A DNA stretch of 64,000 bases from positions 85,252 to 149,251 of the forward strand of contig JAQTZZ010000007.1 in the NCBI GenBank assembly GCA_028687545.1. Reading direction: 5' to 3'. Both the position numbers and the translations under genes were made by a program. Positions 1 to 7,179 of the stretch are shown piece by piece (within the stretch, counting starts at the first letter, position 1; every line of letters begins with the position of its first letter). The notes under the pieces are model-generated. The model was given only the letters and a program-made list of their open reading frames with translations, was not told the origin of the DNA and searched no databases. The stretch comes from Candidatus Wallbacteria bacterium. GTDB lineage: Bacteria > Muiribacteriota > JAQTZZ01.

Positions 1-590
1 CTCCACAGCGCCTCAGCCATTCCTTCCAGTATTTTGTTCTGCCTGTGCAGAAGGTCGATCTTGTCGTCAAGGCTGGAAAGCACACTGGCAATAGCGCGCT
101 GTTCTGATATAGGTGGAAGATAAACTGGTAGATTTCTAATTTGTTCAGATGAGATATTTGCTTGATTAGCGCTACCACCAGCGTTTAAAGCCAAATCAAA
201 GGTCACATCATCTTGCTTTAACAAGTAGTAAAGAAAATCTTCATCCAACACTTGAGAATTTTTAGAGAAAATTTTTCCTACTCGCTGATTAAGTAAAGCT
301 GGAAATGGTTTGTCATATCGGGTTACTTTTCCAACCATTGAAGATGGCTGGTGAATATGAGAGCCAGTCATTGCAATTAAAATGTCATGTTTACCCAAAA
401 TAAATTGCTTTAACTTGTTGCTTACTTCAAAAGGATAAAATTGAATATCATCAACTACTAGCTTCCCAGTTGCAACATTCTTGATTTTTATAACAGGTAT
501 TCCTCTATCAGAAAAATCTTCCGATTTAAAGGCAAAGCCATTGATAAGCTCTGCCACATCCCCCAACTTGCATTCCTTCCACTCACTCAT
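1..590 (-). CDS. hsdS: Type I restriction enzyme specificity subunit HsdS (partial, runs off left edge)
   Basis: Translating the minus strand from the ATG at 590 gives an open frame of 196 residues that leaves the window. It starts MSEWKECKLGDVAELINGFA, the usual opening of an HsdS target-recognition domain. It reaches the central conserved region (PPISEQRAIASVLSSLDDKI followed by a helix) at the window edge, so the first TRD and the start of the helical spacer are visible and the second TRD is missing. HsdS recognises the DNA target for the HsdM methylase and HsdR nuclease. hsdM lies upstream on the same strand, separated by a transposase gene. hsdR is not in the window and may follow to the left. 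Confidence 0.93.
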   Translation of the reverse strand, partial: MSEWKECKLGDVAELINGFAFKSEDFSDRGIPVIKIKNVATGKLVVDDIQFYPFEVSNKLKQFILGKHDILIAMTGSHIHQPSSMVGKVTRYDKPFPALLNQRVGKIFSKNSQVLDEDFLYYLLKQDDVTFDLALNAGGSANQANISSEQIRNLPVYLPPISEQRAIASVLSSLDDKIDLLHRQNKILEGMAEALW

Positions 591-689
591 CCCTGAACCT
601 CTCTCATTTATTCTTCTGTTTTTCGATCTTCAGTACACCACTCAATTGGGAGTTACTGACTCCACAATCTGCTGATAAGGCAATTTGTG

Positions 690-720
690 CAATTAGGGCA
701 ATAGGTTGTTGCCCTAATTG
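690..720. repeat. 12-bp stem hairpin between the transposase gene and hsdS
   Basis: Arms CAATTAGGGCAA (690-701) and TTGCCCTAATTG (709-720) are perfectly complementary around a 7-nt loop. It sits in the 185-bp gap between the transposase stop and the hsdS start. There is no following T-run on the minus strand, so it is not an obvious intrinsic terminator. It may be a REP-like hairpin brought with the neighbouring transposase. Confidence 0.6.
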
Positions 721-775
721 GCCAATAGGGTGTTGGCTGAATACAGGTTCCTTATTGTTTTTCACGGGATTATTA

Positions 776-1351
776 TCATTCCTCATTTATTTCATCCCGC
801 ATGTTTCCGCTGTCCTGTTCCCAATTCATCGGATTATTGATTATATAATCACGGATGCGGTTCAATTCCGCGTCATCGCGGACAATGTGGTCATAATAGG
901 ATTTCTGCCATTGAAAATTCGTAAAACCGGCTTGATGAATTAATTTTGATGTTGTTGTCTTGAATGCACCGATCAATTGCGGTATCGGTTTTATTCGTAG
1001 GGAACGGTCGCGACCGTTCCCTACGGGAATGGGATTATCTACGCATTTCCCTACGGGATCATTTGCGTTCATGACAATATGGATAATTCCATGAAAATGA
1101 TCCGGCATTATTACGTATTCGTCAATTTCGATATGATCAAATTGTTTAAACAACCATTTCCATTGCTGTTCAACGATTTTTCCGGATTCATTCGCCTGTA
1201 CGGAACGGCCGTGATCGTTTCCTGAGATTATTTTCCCGAATGCATTTTCCCTGTTATGAACACATACAGTTACAAAATACGCGCCAGGTGTTGAATAATC
1301 ATAGCCTGGGAGACGGTTTGTTTTGCGATCGTGTAATTTATGGATTTTCAA
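776..1351 (-). CDS. REP-associated tyrosine transposase (RAYT, Y1/IS200-like)
   Basis: A 191-residue HUH/Y1-type transposase. It has the RAYT-type N-terminus (NRLPGYDYSTPGAYFVTVC), the metal-binding HUH motif in MPDHFHGII near residue 75, and a C-terminal helix with the likely nucleophile in KSYYDHIVRDDAELNRIRDYI. Such enzymes nick and rejoin single-stranded DNA at short palindromic (REP) hairpins. The reading frame starts at a TTG (1349-1351) that overlaps the hsdM stop, so translation may be coupled to hsdM. Its middle (about residues 105-120) is encoded by a perfect 30-bp palindrome, and residues around 45-50 by a degenerate relative, so REP-like DNA seems to have entered the gene itself. 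It splits a type I RM operon. Confidence 0.88.
   Translation of the reverse strand: MKIHKLHDRKTNRLPGYDYSTPGAYFVTVCVHNRENAFGKIISGNDHGRSVQANESGKIVEQQWKWLFKQFDHIEIDEYVIMPDHFHGIIHIVMNANDPVGKCVDNPIPVGNGRDRSLRIKPIPQLIGAFKTTTSKLIHQAGFTNFQWQKSYYDHIVRDDAELNRIRDYIINNPMNWEQDSGNMRDEINEE
996..1025. repeat. Perfect 30-bp palindrome inside the transposase gene (REP-like)
   Basis: The arm CGTAGGGAACGGTCG (996-1010) is followed directly by its exact reverse complement (1011-1025). Part of the right arm, TTCCCTACGGGA (1017-1028), recurs as a direct copy at 1047-1058, and a degenerate version of the palindrome lies near 1200-1222. The outer bases GTAG.GA/TC.CTAC match the palindrome at 63857-63884. Confidence 0.85.
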
Positions 1352-2958
1352 TCCTTGATCTCCAATTTCGCCAGATTCTCACGAATCAGATCATTCAGCC
1401 TTGTCTCTTCCTTCATCTGCTCTTCAAGTTCAGCCTTCAGTTTCCCGAACCTTTCCACAAAATCAAAATCGTCCTCATCTTCTGGCAGGCCGATAAAGCG
1501 GCCAGGAGTGAGCACAAAATCCTTTTCCTGGATTTCAGCGAGGGTTATTGATTTGCAGAATCCTGGGATGTCTTCGTATGCTTTTTTTCCATTGATCCAG
1601 TTGTGATAAGTACTGGTTACTTTGTTAATATCTTCATCCGTGAAATCCTTTGTCCTGCGGTTGATCAGATATCCGAGATTTCTAGCGTCTATGAACAGAA
1701 CGTTATTCTTGCGGTTTTCCTTTTTGCGGGACAGGAACCAGAGGCAGGCCGGGATCTGAGTGTTCAGGAACAGCTTTGCCGGAAGATTGACTATGCAATC
1801 CAGAAGGCCAGCCTCGATAATAGCTTTGCGGATTTCGCCTTCACTGTTGGTTTTGGAAGTGAGAGAGCCCTTGGCCAGCACAAAACCGGCCCTGCCATTC
1901 TGTGACATGTGATAGATGAAGTGCTGAATCCAGGCGTAATTGGCGTTTCCTGCTGGAGGGATGCCGTATTTCCAGCGGGCGTCGTCTTTCAGGAGCTCTC
2001 CGGACCAGTCTGAGTCATTGAACGGCGGATTGGCTATGATGAAGTCTGCTTTCAGGTCCTTGTGCGCGTTGTTCATGAAAGAGCCTTCATTGTTCCACTT
2101 GATGTTTGAGCTGTCGATTCCCCGGATAGCCAGGTTCATTTTGGCAAGTCTCCATGTGGTCTGGTTGGACTCCTGCCCGTAAATTGAAATGCGATCCAGC
2201 GGGTTGAGTGAAACAGCTGAGCTGCCTTGCCGGTAATGATCCTGATGGGCTTTGATGAACTTCTCGCTCTGGATGAACATTCCACCAGATCCGCAGCAGG
2301 GATCGAACACCCGGCCTTCATAAGGCTCCAACATCTCCACCAGCAGCTTGACAACGCTTCTGGGAGTGTAGAACTGACCGCCTTTTTTTCCCTCTGCTAG
2401 CGCGAATTGACCCAGGAAATATTCATACACCTGTCCAAGCACATCTTTGCTTTTGGCTTCTTCAGTGCCCAGCGCAATTGTGCCAATCAGGTCGATCAGG
2501 CCACCCAGGCTTGCTCGGTCAAGGTTGGGACGTGCGTATACCTTGGGTAGAACTCCTTTGAGCGAAGGGTTCTGATGTTCAATGGCTTCCATGGCTTCAT
2601 CAACATATCCGCCGATGACCACCTTTTTCCCGTTAGCCAGAATGATCTCTGTCTTCTTTGCATTATCCAGGATCTGCTTCCAGCGTGCTGCAGGAGGCAC
2701 AAAGAAAACCTTCTCAGCAGTGTATTCGTTCGCATCCTCAGGATCAGAGCCTTCATAGTCGCCTTTCCCCTCAACAAGCCTGGAATGCAGAACCTCGAAG
2801 GCATCGGATATGTATTTCAGGAATATGAGCCCCAGCACGACATGCTTGTATTCGGCAGCATCCATGTTTTTCCGCATTTTATCAGCGGACTGCCATAGCG
2901 TAGCTTCTATTGATTCCTGCTTATTATTCTTCTTATCTGCTTGTCTGCCTCTAGGCAT
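1348..2958 (-). CDS. hsdM: Type I restriction-modification system methyltransferase HsdM
   Basis: A 536-residue N6-adenine DNA methyltransferase of normal family length. An N-terminal HsdM helical domain (LWQSADKMRKNMDAAEYKH, residues about 20-40) precedes the Rossmann methylase domain. SAM-binding motif I is DPCCGSGGMF near residue 218, introduced by GGQFYTPRSVVKLLVEML, and the catalytic motif IV is NPPFN near residue 308. With HsdS it forms the modification core of the type I complex and protects host DNA. It is the first gene of the minus-strand operon. The start is fixed by GGAGG four bases before the ATG, and a candidate promoter lies about 30 bp upstream. Confidence 0.96.
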   Translation of the reverse strand: MPRGRQADKKNNKQESIEATLWQSADKMRKNMDAAEYKHVVLGLIFLKYISDAFEVLHSRLVEGKGDYEGSDPEDANEYTAEKVFFVPPAARWKQILDNAKKTEIILANGKKVVIGGYVDEAMEAIEHQNPSLKGVLPKVYARPNLDRASLGGLIDLIGTIALGTEEAKSKDVLGQVYEYFLGQFALAEGKKGGQFYTPRSVVKLLVEMLEPYEGRVFDPCCGSGGMFIQSEKFIKAHQDHYRQGSSAVSLNPLDRISIYGQESNQTTWRLAKMNLAIRGIDSSNIKWNNEGSFMNNAHKDLKADFIIANPPFNDSDWSGELLKDDARWKYGIPPAGNANYAWIQHFIYHMSQNGRAGFVLAKGSLTSKTNSEGEIRKAIIEAGLLDCIVNLPAKLFLNTQIPACLWFLSRKKENRKNNVLFIDARNLGYLINRRTKDFTDEDINKVTSTYHNWINGKKAYEDIPGFCKSITLAEIQEKDFVLTPGRFIGLPEDEDDFDFVERFGKLKAELEEQMKEETRLNDLIRENLAKLEIKD

Positions 2959-2983
2959 ACTACCTCCAAATTTTCACTCTGCT

Positions 2984-3011
2984 ATTTTATCATATTTTCA
3001 GTTATTTTCAA
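2984..3011 (-). promoter_or_regulatory. Candidate sigma-70-type promoter for hsdM
   Basis: On the minus strand TTGAAA (3011-3006), a 16-bp spacer and TAAAAT (2989-2984) stand about 25 bp before the hsdM start. It is divergent from the btuF promoter in the same 136-bp gap. Confidence 0.5.
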
Positions 3012-3039
3012 GGGGTTGAAAGGTGTTTTGCCTTTCACC

Positions 3040-3068
3040 TTGACAGAAAATACTGCTGCCATTATGAT
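3040..3068 (+). promoter_or_regulatory. Strong candidate sigma-70-type promoter for the btuFDC-like operon
   Basis: TTGACA (3040-3045), a 17-bp spacer and TATGAT (3063-3068) lie 26 bp before the ATG at 3095. A small inverted repeat (GAAAGG/CCTTTC, about 3018-3036) sits just upstream and could be an operator. No cobalamin riboswitch is recognisable in the short leader. Confidence 0.7.
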
Positions 3069-3094
3069 TTTGTCATCAACAAACCGGGGGCCCC

Positions 3095-3919
3095 ATGAAA
3101 ATTCCACTGCTGTTCCTGATTCTCACCACACTATTCCTGTCCGCGTCACCCAGGGTGGTTTCACTGGCTCCCAGCATCACTGAAACGATCGCCTTCATCG
3201 GGGCCGAAGACTGCCTGGTTGGCGTCACCACCCATTGCGTCTATCCGGAGCGCGCTCTTAAGCTTCCTAAAATCGGCGGCTATCAGGGAATCAATTATGA
3301 GCGCATCATGCTGCTCAAACCTGACCTGGTGATCGGCATTCCTGCGATTCATGACGCACAGGAAAAATTCAGCCGCCTGGGTCTTAATTATTTCGAGATC
3401 AAGCAGGATAATATTGACGACATCTTCAAGTCAGTTCTCAAGCTGGGCCGCCTGCTTGACCGCAGGGAGCAGGCTGAACTAAAACTGCTGGAAATGAAAA
3501 ACGAGATCCGTGAGCTGGCAGTGAAGTCCAGAAGCAGCAGCAAGGTTCTGCTGGTGATAGGGAATCTGCCGGGCGAACTCAAGGATATCTATCTGGCAGG
3601 CCCTGACTGCTTCCTGGGTGAATTGCTTAGCCGGCTTGGTTACATCAACGCCTACGAAGGGAATATCGAGTATCCTAAAGTTTCAGTGGAACAGATCCTG
3701 AAATCCTCACCTGAACGGATTATTATACTCAGTGAGAAGAACAACCTGAGCGATCAGGAAACAGCGGCGCTCTGCGCCCCCTGGAAATCCCTTAAATTGA
3801 AGCATTCTTTCCAGGTGGATGTGCTGCACGGGGAAGAAGTTTTCATACCAGGCCCGCGGCTTCTCACCACCATGAAAAAACTCCAGAAAATCCTGGAATC
3901 GAATGCTGCAGGTCAGTGA
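3095..3919 (+). CDS. btuF: Periplasmic substrate-binding protein of a cobalamin/iron-chelate ABC importer (BtuF-like)
   Basis: A 274-residue class III solute-binding protein. A short signal peptide (about residues 1-18, no lipobox cysteine) is followed by RVVSLAPSITETIAFIGAED and VGVTTHCVYPERA, the typical BtuF/FepB-like N-terminal lobe. After that come a helical linker (about 120-150) and the second lobe. It should capture vitamin B12 or a ferric chelate in the periplasm and deliver it to the permease. It is the first gene of a three-gene operon, and the ATPase gene starts inside its last codons (17-bp overlap). The substrate cannot be decided from sequence alone; the binding-protein opening looks closer to BtuF than to siderophore proteins. 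Confidence 0.87.
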   Translation: MKIPLLFLILTTLFLSASPRVVSLAPSITETIAFIGAEDCLVGVTTHCVYPERALKLPKIGGYQGINYERIMLLKPDLVIGIPAIHDAQEKFSRLGLNYFEIKQDNIDDIFKSVLKLGRLLDRREQAELKLLEMKNEIRELAVKSRSSSKVLLVIGNLPGELKDIYLAGPDCFLGELLSRLGYINAYEGNIEYPKVSVEQILKSSPERIIILSEKNNLSDQETAALCAPWKSLKLKHSFQVDVLHGEEVFIPGPRLLTTMKKLQKILESNAAGQ

Positions 3920-4643
3920 TCTTTCTTTTGCAGGCATCCTCTCTGGAATCAGCTTCCAGGCTGGACCAGGCGAAATTGTAGGCATAGTTGGGGAAAACGG
4001 AGCCGGAAAGACCACACTTTTGAAGGCAATTCTGTTCCATAATAAAGAAACTGGCGGCAGCATTTCGATCTGCGGCCGAGAAATTGATACCCTCAGCCGC
4101 AGAGTGATAGCCAGGCATTTCGCTTATATTCCCCAGTCTTTTTCGGTAGATTTTGACGTCAGAGTTCAGGATTTCCTCTACCATTCCAGGTACGCTTATG
4201 ATGAAAACCGCAATTCTTCCGCCCGGAAAATCGAGGAGGCAGCCGAACTCTGCTCAGTCACAGGATTTCTCGAAAAAAATCTCAGACTTTTAAGCGGCGG
4301 CGAACGGCAGCGGGTAATGCTGTGCTCAGCTGTAGTTCAGAATGCACCGGTCTGGCTGTGTGATGAACCGACATCCAATCTGGACCCTAAAGCTGAAGCG
4401 GATTTTTTCAATCTGCTGGAAAAAATCCGGAAAGAGAGGCAGCTGACAGCTCTGCTGGTTTCCCATAATCTGCAGCAGATCGTCCGTCATTCAGATAAAA
4501 TCCTGGCCCTGCGGAACGGACGGGTGCTTTACTACGAACCTGCGTCATTCTTCACCGCCGAAATCTTCAGCAATATCTACAACGCTAGATTCACGATGCT
4601 GGAACATGGCGGCCGCAAACACATCGTGACAGGTGACGCCTGA
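3903..4643 (+). CDS. btuD: ABC transporter ATP-binding protein (BtuD/FepC-like)
   Basis: A 246-residue nucleotide-binding subunit. Walker A is GENGAGKTT near residue 33, the signature is LLSGGERQRVM near residue 130, Walker B is APVWLCDEPTSNLDP, and the switch histidine lies in ALLVSHNLQQ. It powers import through the neighbouring FecCD-type permease on the cytoplasmic face. The gene overlaps the binding-protein gene upstream by 17 bp and the permease gene downstream by 11 bp, so translation of the three is probably coupled. Confidence 0.93.
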   Translation: MLQVSDLSFAGILSGISFQAGPGEIVGIVGENGAGKTTLLKAILFHNKETGGSISICGREIDTLSRRVIARHFAYIPQSFSVDFDVRVQDFLYHSRYAYDENRNSSARKIEEAAELCSVTGFLEKNLRLLSGGERQRVMLCSAVVQNAPVWLCDEPTSNLDPKAEADFFNLLEKIRKERQLTALLVSHNLQQIVRHSDKILALRNGRVLYYEPASFFTAEIFSNIYNARFTMLEHGGRKHIVTGDA

Positions 4644-5601
4644 TTTGAAGCCAAAACTGATTGTCTTTTCCCTGCTGCTTCTCATCCTGTCTCTCTGCTG
4701 TTCCATGATCGGCCCGAGACTCGATTTCCACGATGACTATCAGCGCGACATATTCATCAACCTCCGCCTGTCCAGAGTGCTGCTCGCCTTTGCGAGCGGA
4801 GCGATCCTTTCGCTCTCGGGCCTCTGCTTCCAGACCCTCTTCAACAATCCCCTGGCCTCACCCTATACACTTGGAGTGGCATCCGGCGCTTCGCTAGGTG
4901 CAGCCTTGATGATCAAGCTGGGACTCAATTTTTCCCTGTTCGGAGTCTCTGCGGTTTTCCTGGGAGCTTTCCTGGGTGCGCTCATTTCCATCTTTTTTAT
5001 TTATGGGCTGAGCCTCTTGAAGAGAAGCGACAGAATGTATGTCCTGCTGCTGTCCGGGATTGCCTTTAATTTTTTTGCCGGCAGCATGCTGATGTTTTTA
5101 CAGTATCTGGGCGACCTCTCGCAAGCCTATCAGATCCTGCGCTGGACCATGGGCAGCCTTGATTCAGTGGACTTCTCACCCATTCTGCGACTCCTGCCCT
5201 GGTTTCTGCTGATCATTTTTTTGATTTTCTATTATTACCGCGAGCTGGACATCCTACTCTTCGGAGAAGAGATGGCCCTGAGTAAAGGAGTGGAAGTGAA
5301 GAAAATCCAGCTGCAGTTCTTCTTCCTGACTTCAGTCTCAGTTGGAGCAGTAGTGGCTGTCTGCGGCCCGATCGGATTCGTGGGCCTGATGGTGCCGCAC
5401 ATGGTACGCAGGATGACGGGCTCAGCCCATTTGACTCTTGCCTTTGTGACGATCTTCTTCGGCGGCTTTTTCCTGACATTCTGCGATACTCTCGGCCGGA
5501 CCATGATGACTAATAACGAAATTCCGGTGGGAATCATCACTGCCCTGCTGGGCGGCCCGTTCTTCCTCTACCTGCTGTTTTCAGGCAGGGAAAAAATGTG
5601 A
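4633..5601 (+). CDS. btuC: FecCD/BtuC-family ABC importer permease
   Basis: A 322-residue integral membrane protein with about ten hydrophobic segments. Family-typical motifs are SRVLLAFASGAILSLSGLCF near residue 48, NNPLASPYTLGVASGASLGA near residue 73, and GPIGFVGLMVPHMVRRMTG near residue 245, the cytoplasmic coupling region that contacts the ATPase. The frame opens with a GTG at 4633 inside the ATPase gene. A TTG at 4645 is an alternative. It is the last gene of the btuFDC-like operon; the following 80 bp show no clear terminator. Confidence 0.92.
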   Translation: MTPDLKPKLIVFSLLLLILSLCCSMIGPRLDFHDDYQRDIFINLRLSRVLLAFASGAILSLSGLCFQTLFNNPLASPYTLGVASGASLGAALMIKLGLNFSLFGVSAVFLGAFLGALISIFFIYGLSLLKRSDRMYVLLLSGIAFNFFAGSMLMFLQYLGDLSQAYQILRWTMGSLDSVDFSPILRLLPWFLLIIFLIFYYYRELDILLFGEEMALSKGVEVKKIQLQFFFLTSVSVGAVVAVCGPIGFVGLMVPHMVRRMTGSAHLTLAFVTIFFGGFFLTFCDTLGRTMMTNNEIPVGIITALLGGPFFLYLLFSGREKM

Positions 5602-5684
5602 AAGATTATTCTTGCTTCGTTCTGCTGAGTGCATGGACTTTCTCAACTCACCTAGTTCCAAAATTCGCGATTGAATGCAGGCGT

Positions 5685-6110
5685 CTAAATAATGATCGCA
5701 TCCCGCCGGAATTCCTCGCAGATGTTCGGGTATTTTTTGTCCAGACCCAGGAATTGCTCTTTGGAAAGCGGGCTGAAGCTGAATGCACCTAATCCGTGTT
5801 TCAGTGTCATTTCATAGCATAAATCCGTCAGCTTCGGCACTTCCACTGAGTAATCACATTGATCCAGGAGCACCAGGAAATCCCAGTCTGACAAAGGCTG
5901 ATGAGTTCCTCTTGCCCTCGAACCCACAAGCCTGATTCCCAGAAGCCGTGTCTGATAGATATTTTTCAGAATCTGTGAAATATCGTCCAGCATGGCCTGC
6001 TCGTTCCGGTCAAACCTTATATTTCTTAGGGTTCCTGCTTCTTTGACTGTAATTCCGAAATCAGGCCAGCCTGTTTTTTCGCCATTTAGCATTGCTTTTT
6101 CAAGGCCCAT
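5685..6110 (-). CDS. Minimal nucleotidyltransferase-domain protein (MNT family)
   Basis: A 141-residue protein with the polymerase-beta-fold active site GSRARGTHQPLSDWDFLV near residue 63 (G-S-x-A-R-G...S-D-x-D). This is the signature of minimal nucleotidyltransferases, which transfer a nucleotide to protein or small-molecule targets and often act as antitoxins to HEPN toxins. No HEPN partner is visible on either side. It stands alone on the minus strand between the btuC-like gene and a comB-like gene, with no promoter I can defend. The function is therefore only a family-level assignment. Confidence 0.8.
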   Translation of the reverse strand: MGLEKAMLNGEKTGWPDFGITVKEAGTLRNIRFDRNEQAMLDDISQILKNIYQTRLLGIRLVGSRARGTHQPLSDWDFLVLLDQCDYSVEVPKLTDLCYEMTLKHGLGAFSFSPLSKEQFLGLDKKYPNICEEFRRDAIII

Positions 6111-6223
6111 AATCTAATTATACAGTAAATCCTGCAGATATGAGGAAAAATCTGAGATTGAGTTGTAATGGATAACAATGTAGATTGTTGATTATCAGTT
6201 GAGCATGAACAAGGGAATAAGGA

Positions 6224-6955
6224 ATGTTTACTTCCCAGAATACATTTGATGTGCGTTTCGACTGGGGGCTGAATGGTGTCCTGAATGTCGCTAATCATGG
6301 ACATGTGGCTGTGATTGTCGATGTGCTTTCCTTTTCCACTTGCGTGGAAATCGCCTGTTCAAGGGGTGCTTTTATTTTGCCTTTTCAATATAAAGACTCG
6401 CGGGCAGGAGGATCTGCGAAAAACAAACAGGCTGTTCTGGCTGGAAATCGTGGATCTGGGAATCTGTCACTCTCCCCGGAGTCATTATTGAAAATCGAAC
6501 CTGGGACACGACTTGTTTTGCCGTCACCCAATGGTTCCACCATTTCCCTTGCCTGCACTGCACCGGTAATTCTGGCAGGGTGCCTGCGGAACGCTGGTGC
6601 AGTTGCAAAATACGCTGCAGCTGCGGGAAATCCTGTTTCCGTGATCGCGGCAGCCGAACAATGGCCTGACGGAGCAGTGCGATTCGCATTTGAGGATCGG
6701 ATCGGGGCAGGTGCGATTATTCATGGCCTTCCAGGTTCCAGGTCGCCCGAAGCGCTGGCCGCCGAATCAGCTTACCTCGCAGCCGAAATCAACTTGTGTG
6801 CCCTGTTGGCGGCATGTGCCTCCGGCCGTGAACTGATCGAAAGAGGCTATGCCGAAGATGTTAAACTTGCCGCAGACCTGAACGTCAGCCGCTGCGTTCC
6901 TCTGCTTACTGCAGAAACATTTATTAATATAGCTATAGAAAAATCTGCCTCTTAA
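6224..6955 (+). CDS. comB: ComB-family 2-phosphosulfolactate phosphatase-like protein
   Basis: A 243-residue protein with the recognisable ComB pattern: HVAVIVDVLSFSTCVEIA near residue 28, LVLPSPNGSTISLAC near residue 97, and AAEQWPDGAVRFAFEDRIGAGAII near residue 148. In archaea ComB is a magnesium-dependent acid phosphatase of coenzyme M synthesis. Bacterial members are widespread and mostly untested. No other coenzyme M gene is nearby, so the substrate is open. The ATG at 6224 follows a purine-rich AAGGGAATAAGGA stretch that serves as the ribosome binding site. Confidence 0.82.
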   Translation: MFTSQNTFDVRFDWGLNGVLNVANHGHVAVIVDVLSFSTCVEIACSRGAFILPFQYKDSRAGGSAKNKQAVLAGNRGSGNLSLSPESLLKIEPGTRLVLPSPNGSTISLACTAPVILAGCLRNAGAVAKYAAAAGNPVSVIAAAEQWPDGAVRFAFEDRIGAGAIIHGLPGSRSPEALAAESAYLAAEINLCALLAACASGRELIERGYAEDVKLAADLNVSRCVPLLTAETFINIAIEKSAS

Positions 6956-7081
6956 ACCGCATTCGGAGCAATCAGACTTTCATCTCCATATGGTATTGAG
7001 AACAGGTCAGATTGTTGTTCTTATTTCACTAATAATTCGACTATCCTGATCGCTTAGTGCCTTCGCAACTCCCGCGGTAAT

Positions 7082-7141
7082 AAAATTGTAACAAAATTGT
7101 AACTGGATTAAGTGCTTCATATCGTTATAATAATGATAAGA
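7082..7141 (+). promoter_or_regulatory. Tandem 11-bp direct repeat and -10 element upstream of the first secreted paralog
   Basis: AAAATTGTAAC occurs twice without a gap (7082-7092 and 7093-7103). Repeats one helical turn apart are typical sites of OmpR/PhoB-type response regulators. A TATAAT follows at 7136-7141, 39 bp before the ATG, with no good -35 box, as expected for an activated promoter. The 16 bases TTGTAACTGGATTAAG (7097-7112) recur exactly at 10501-10516 before the fourth paralog. Confidence 0.55.
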
Positions 7142-7179
7142 ACCCTAGGAATAAGGGAAGAATTTAGGAGGAAGTAGAA

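Noticed and set aside
604-786. Minus-strand ORF of 60 codons between the RAYT gene and hsdS
   Set aside because: It is read through hairpin DNA, overlaps the transposase end, and its product has no recognisable feature.
3000-3094. Possible cobalamin riboswitch before the btuF-like gene
   Set aside because: The leader after the promoter is only about 20 nt, far too short for a B12 riboswitch.
5598-5792. Plus-strand ORF of 64 codons after btuC
   Set aside because: More than half of it is antisense to the well-supported nucleotidyltransferase gene, and it lacks a domain.
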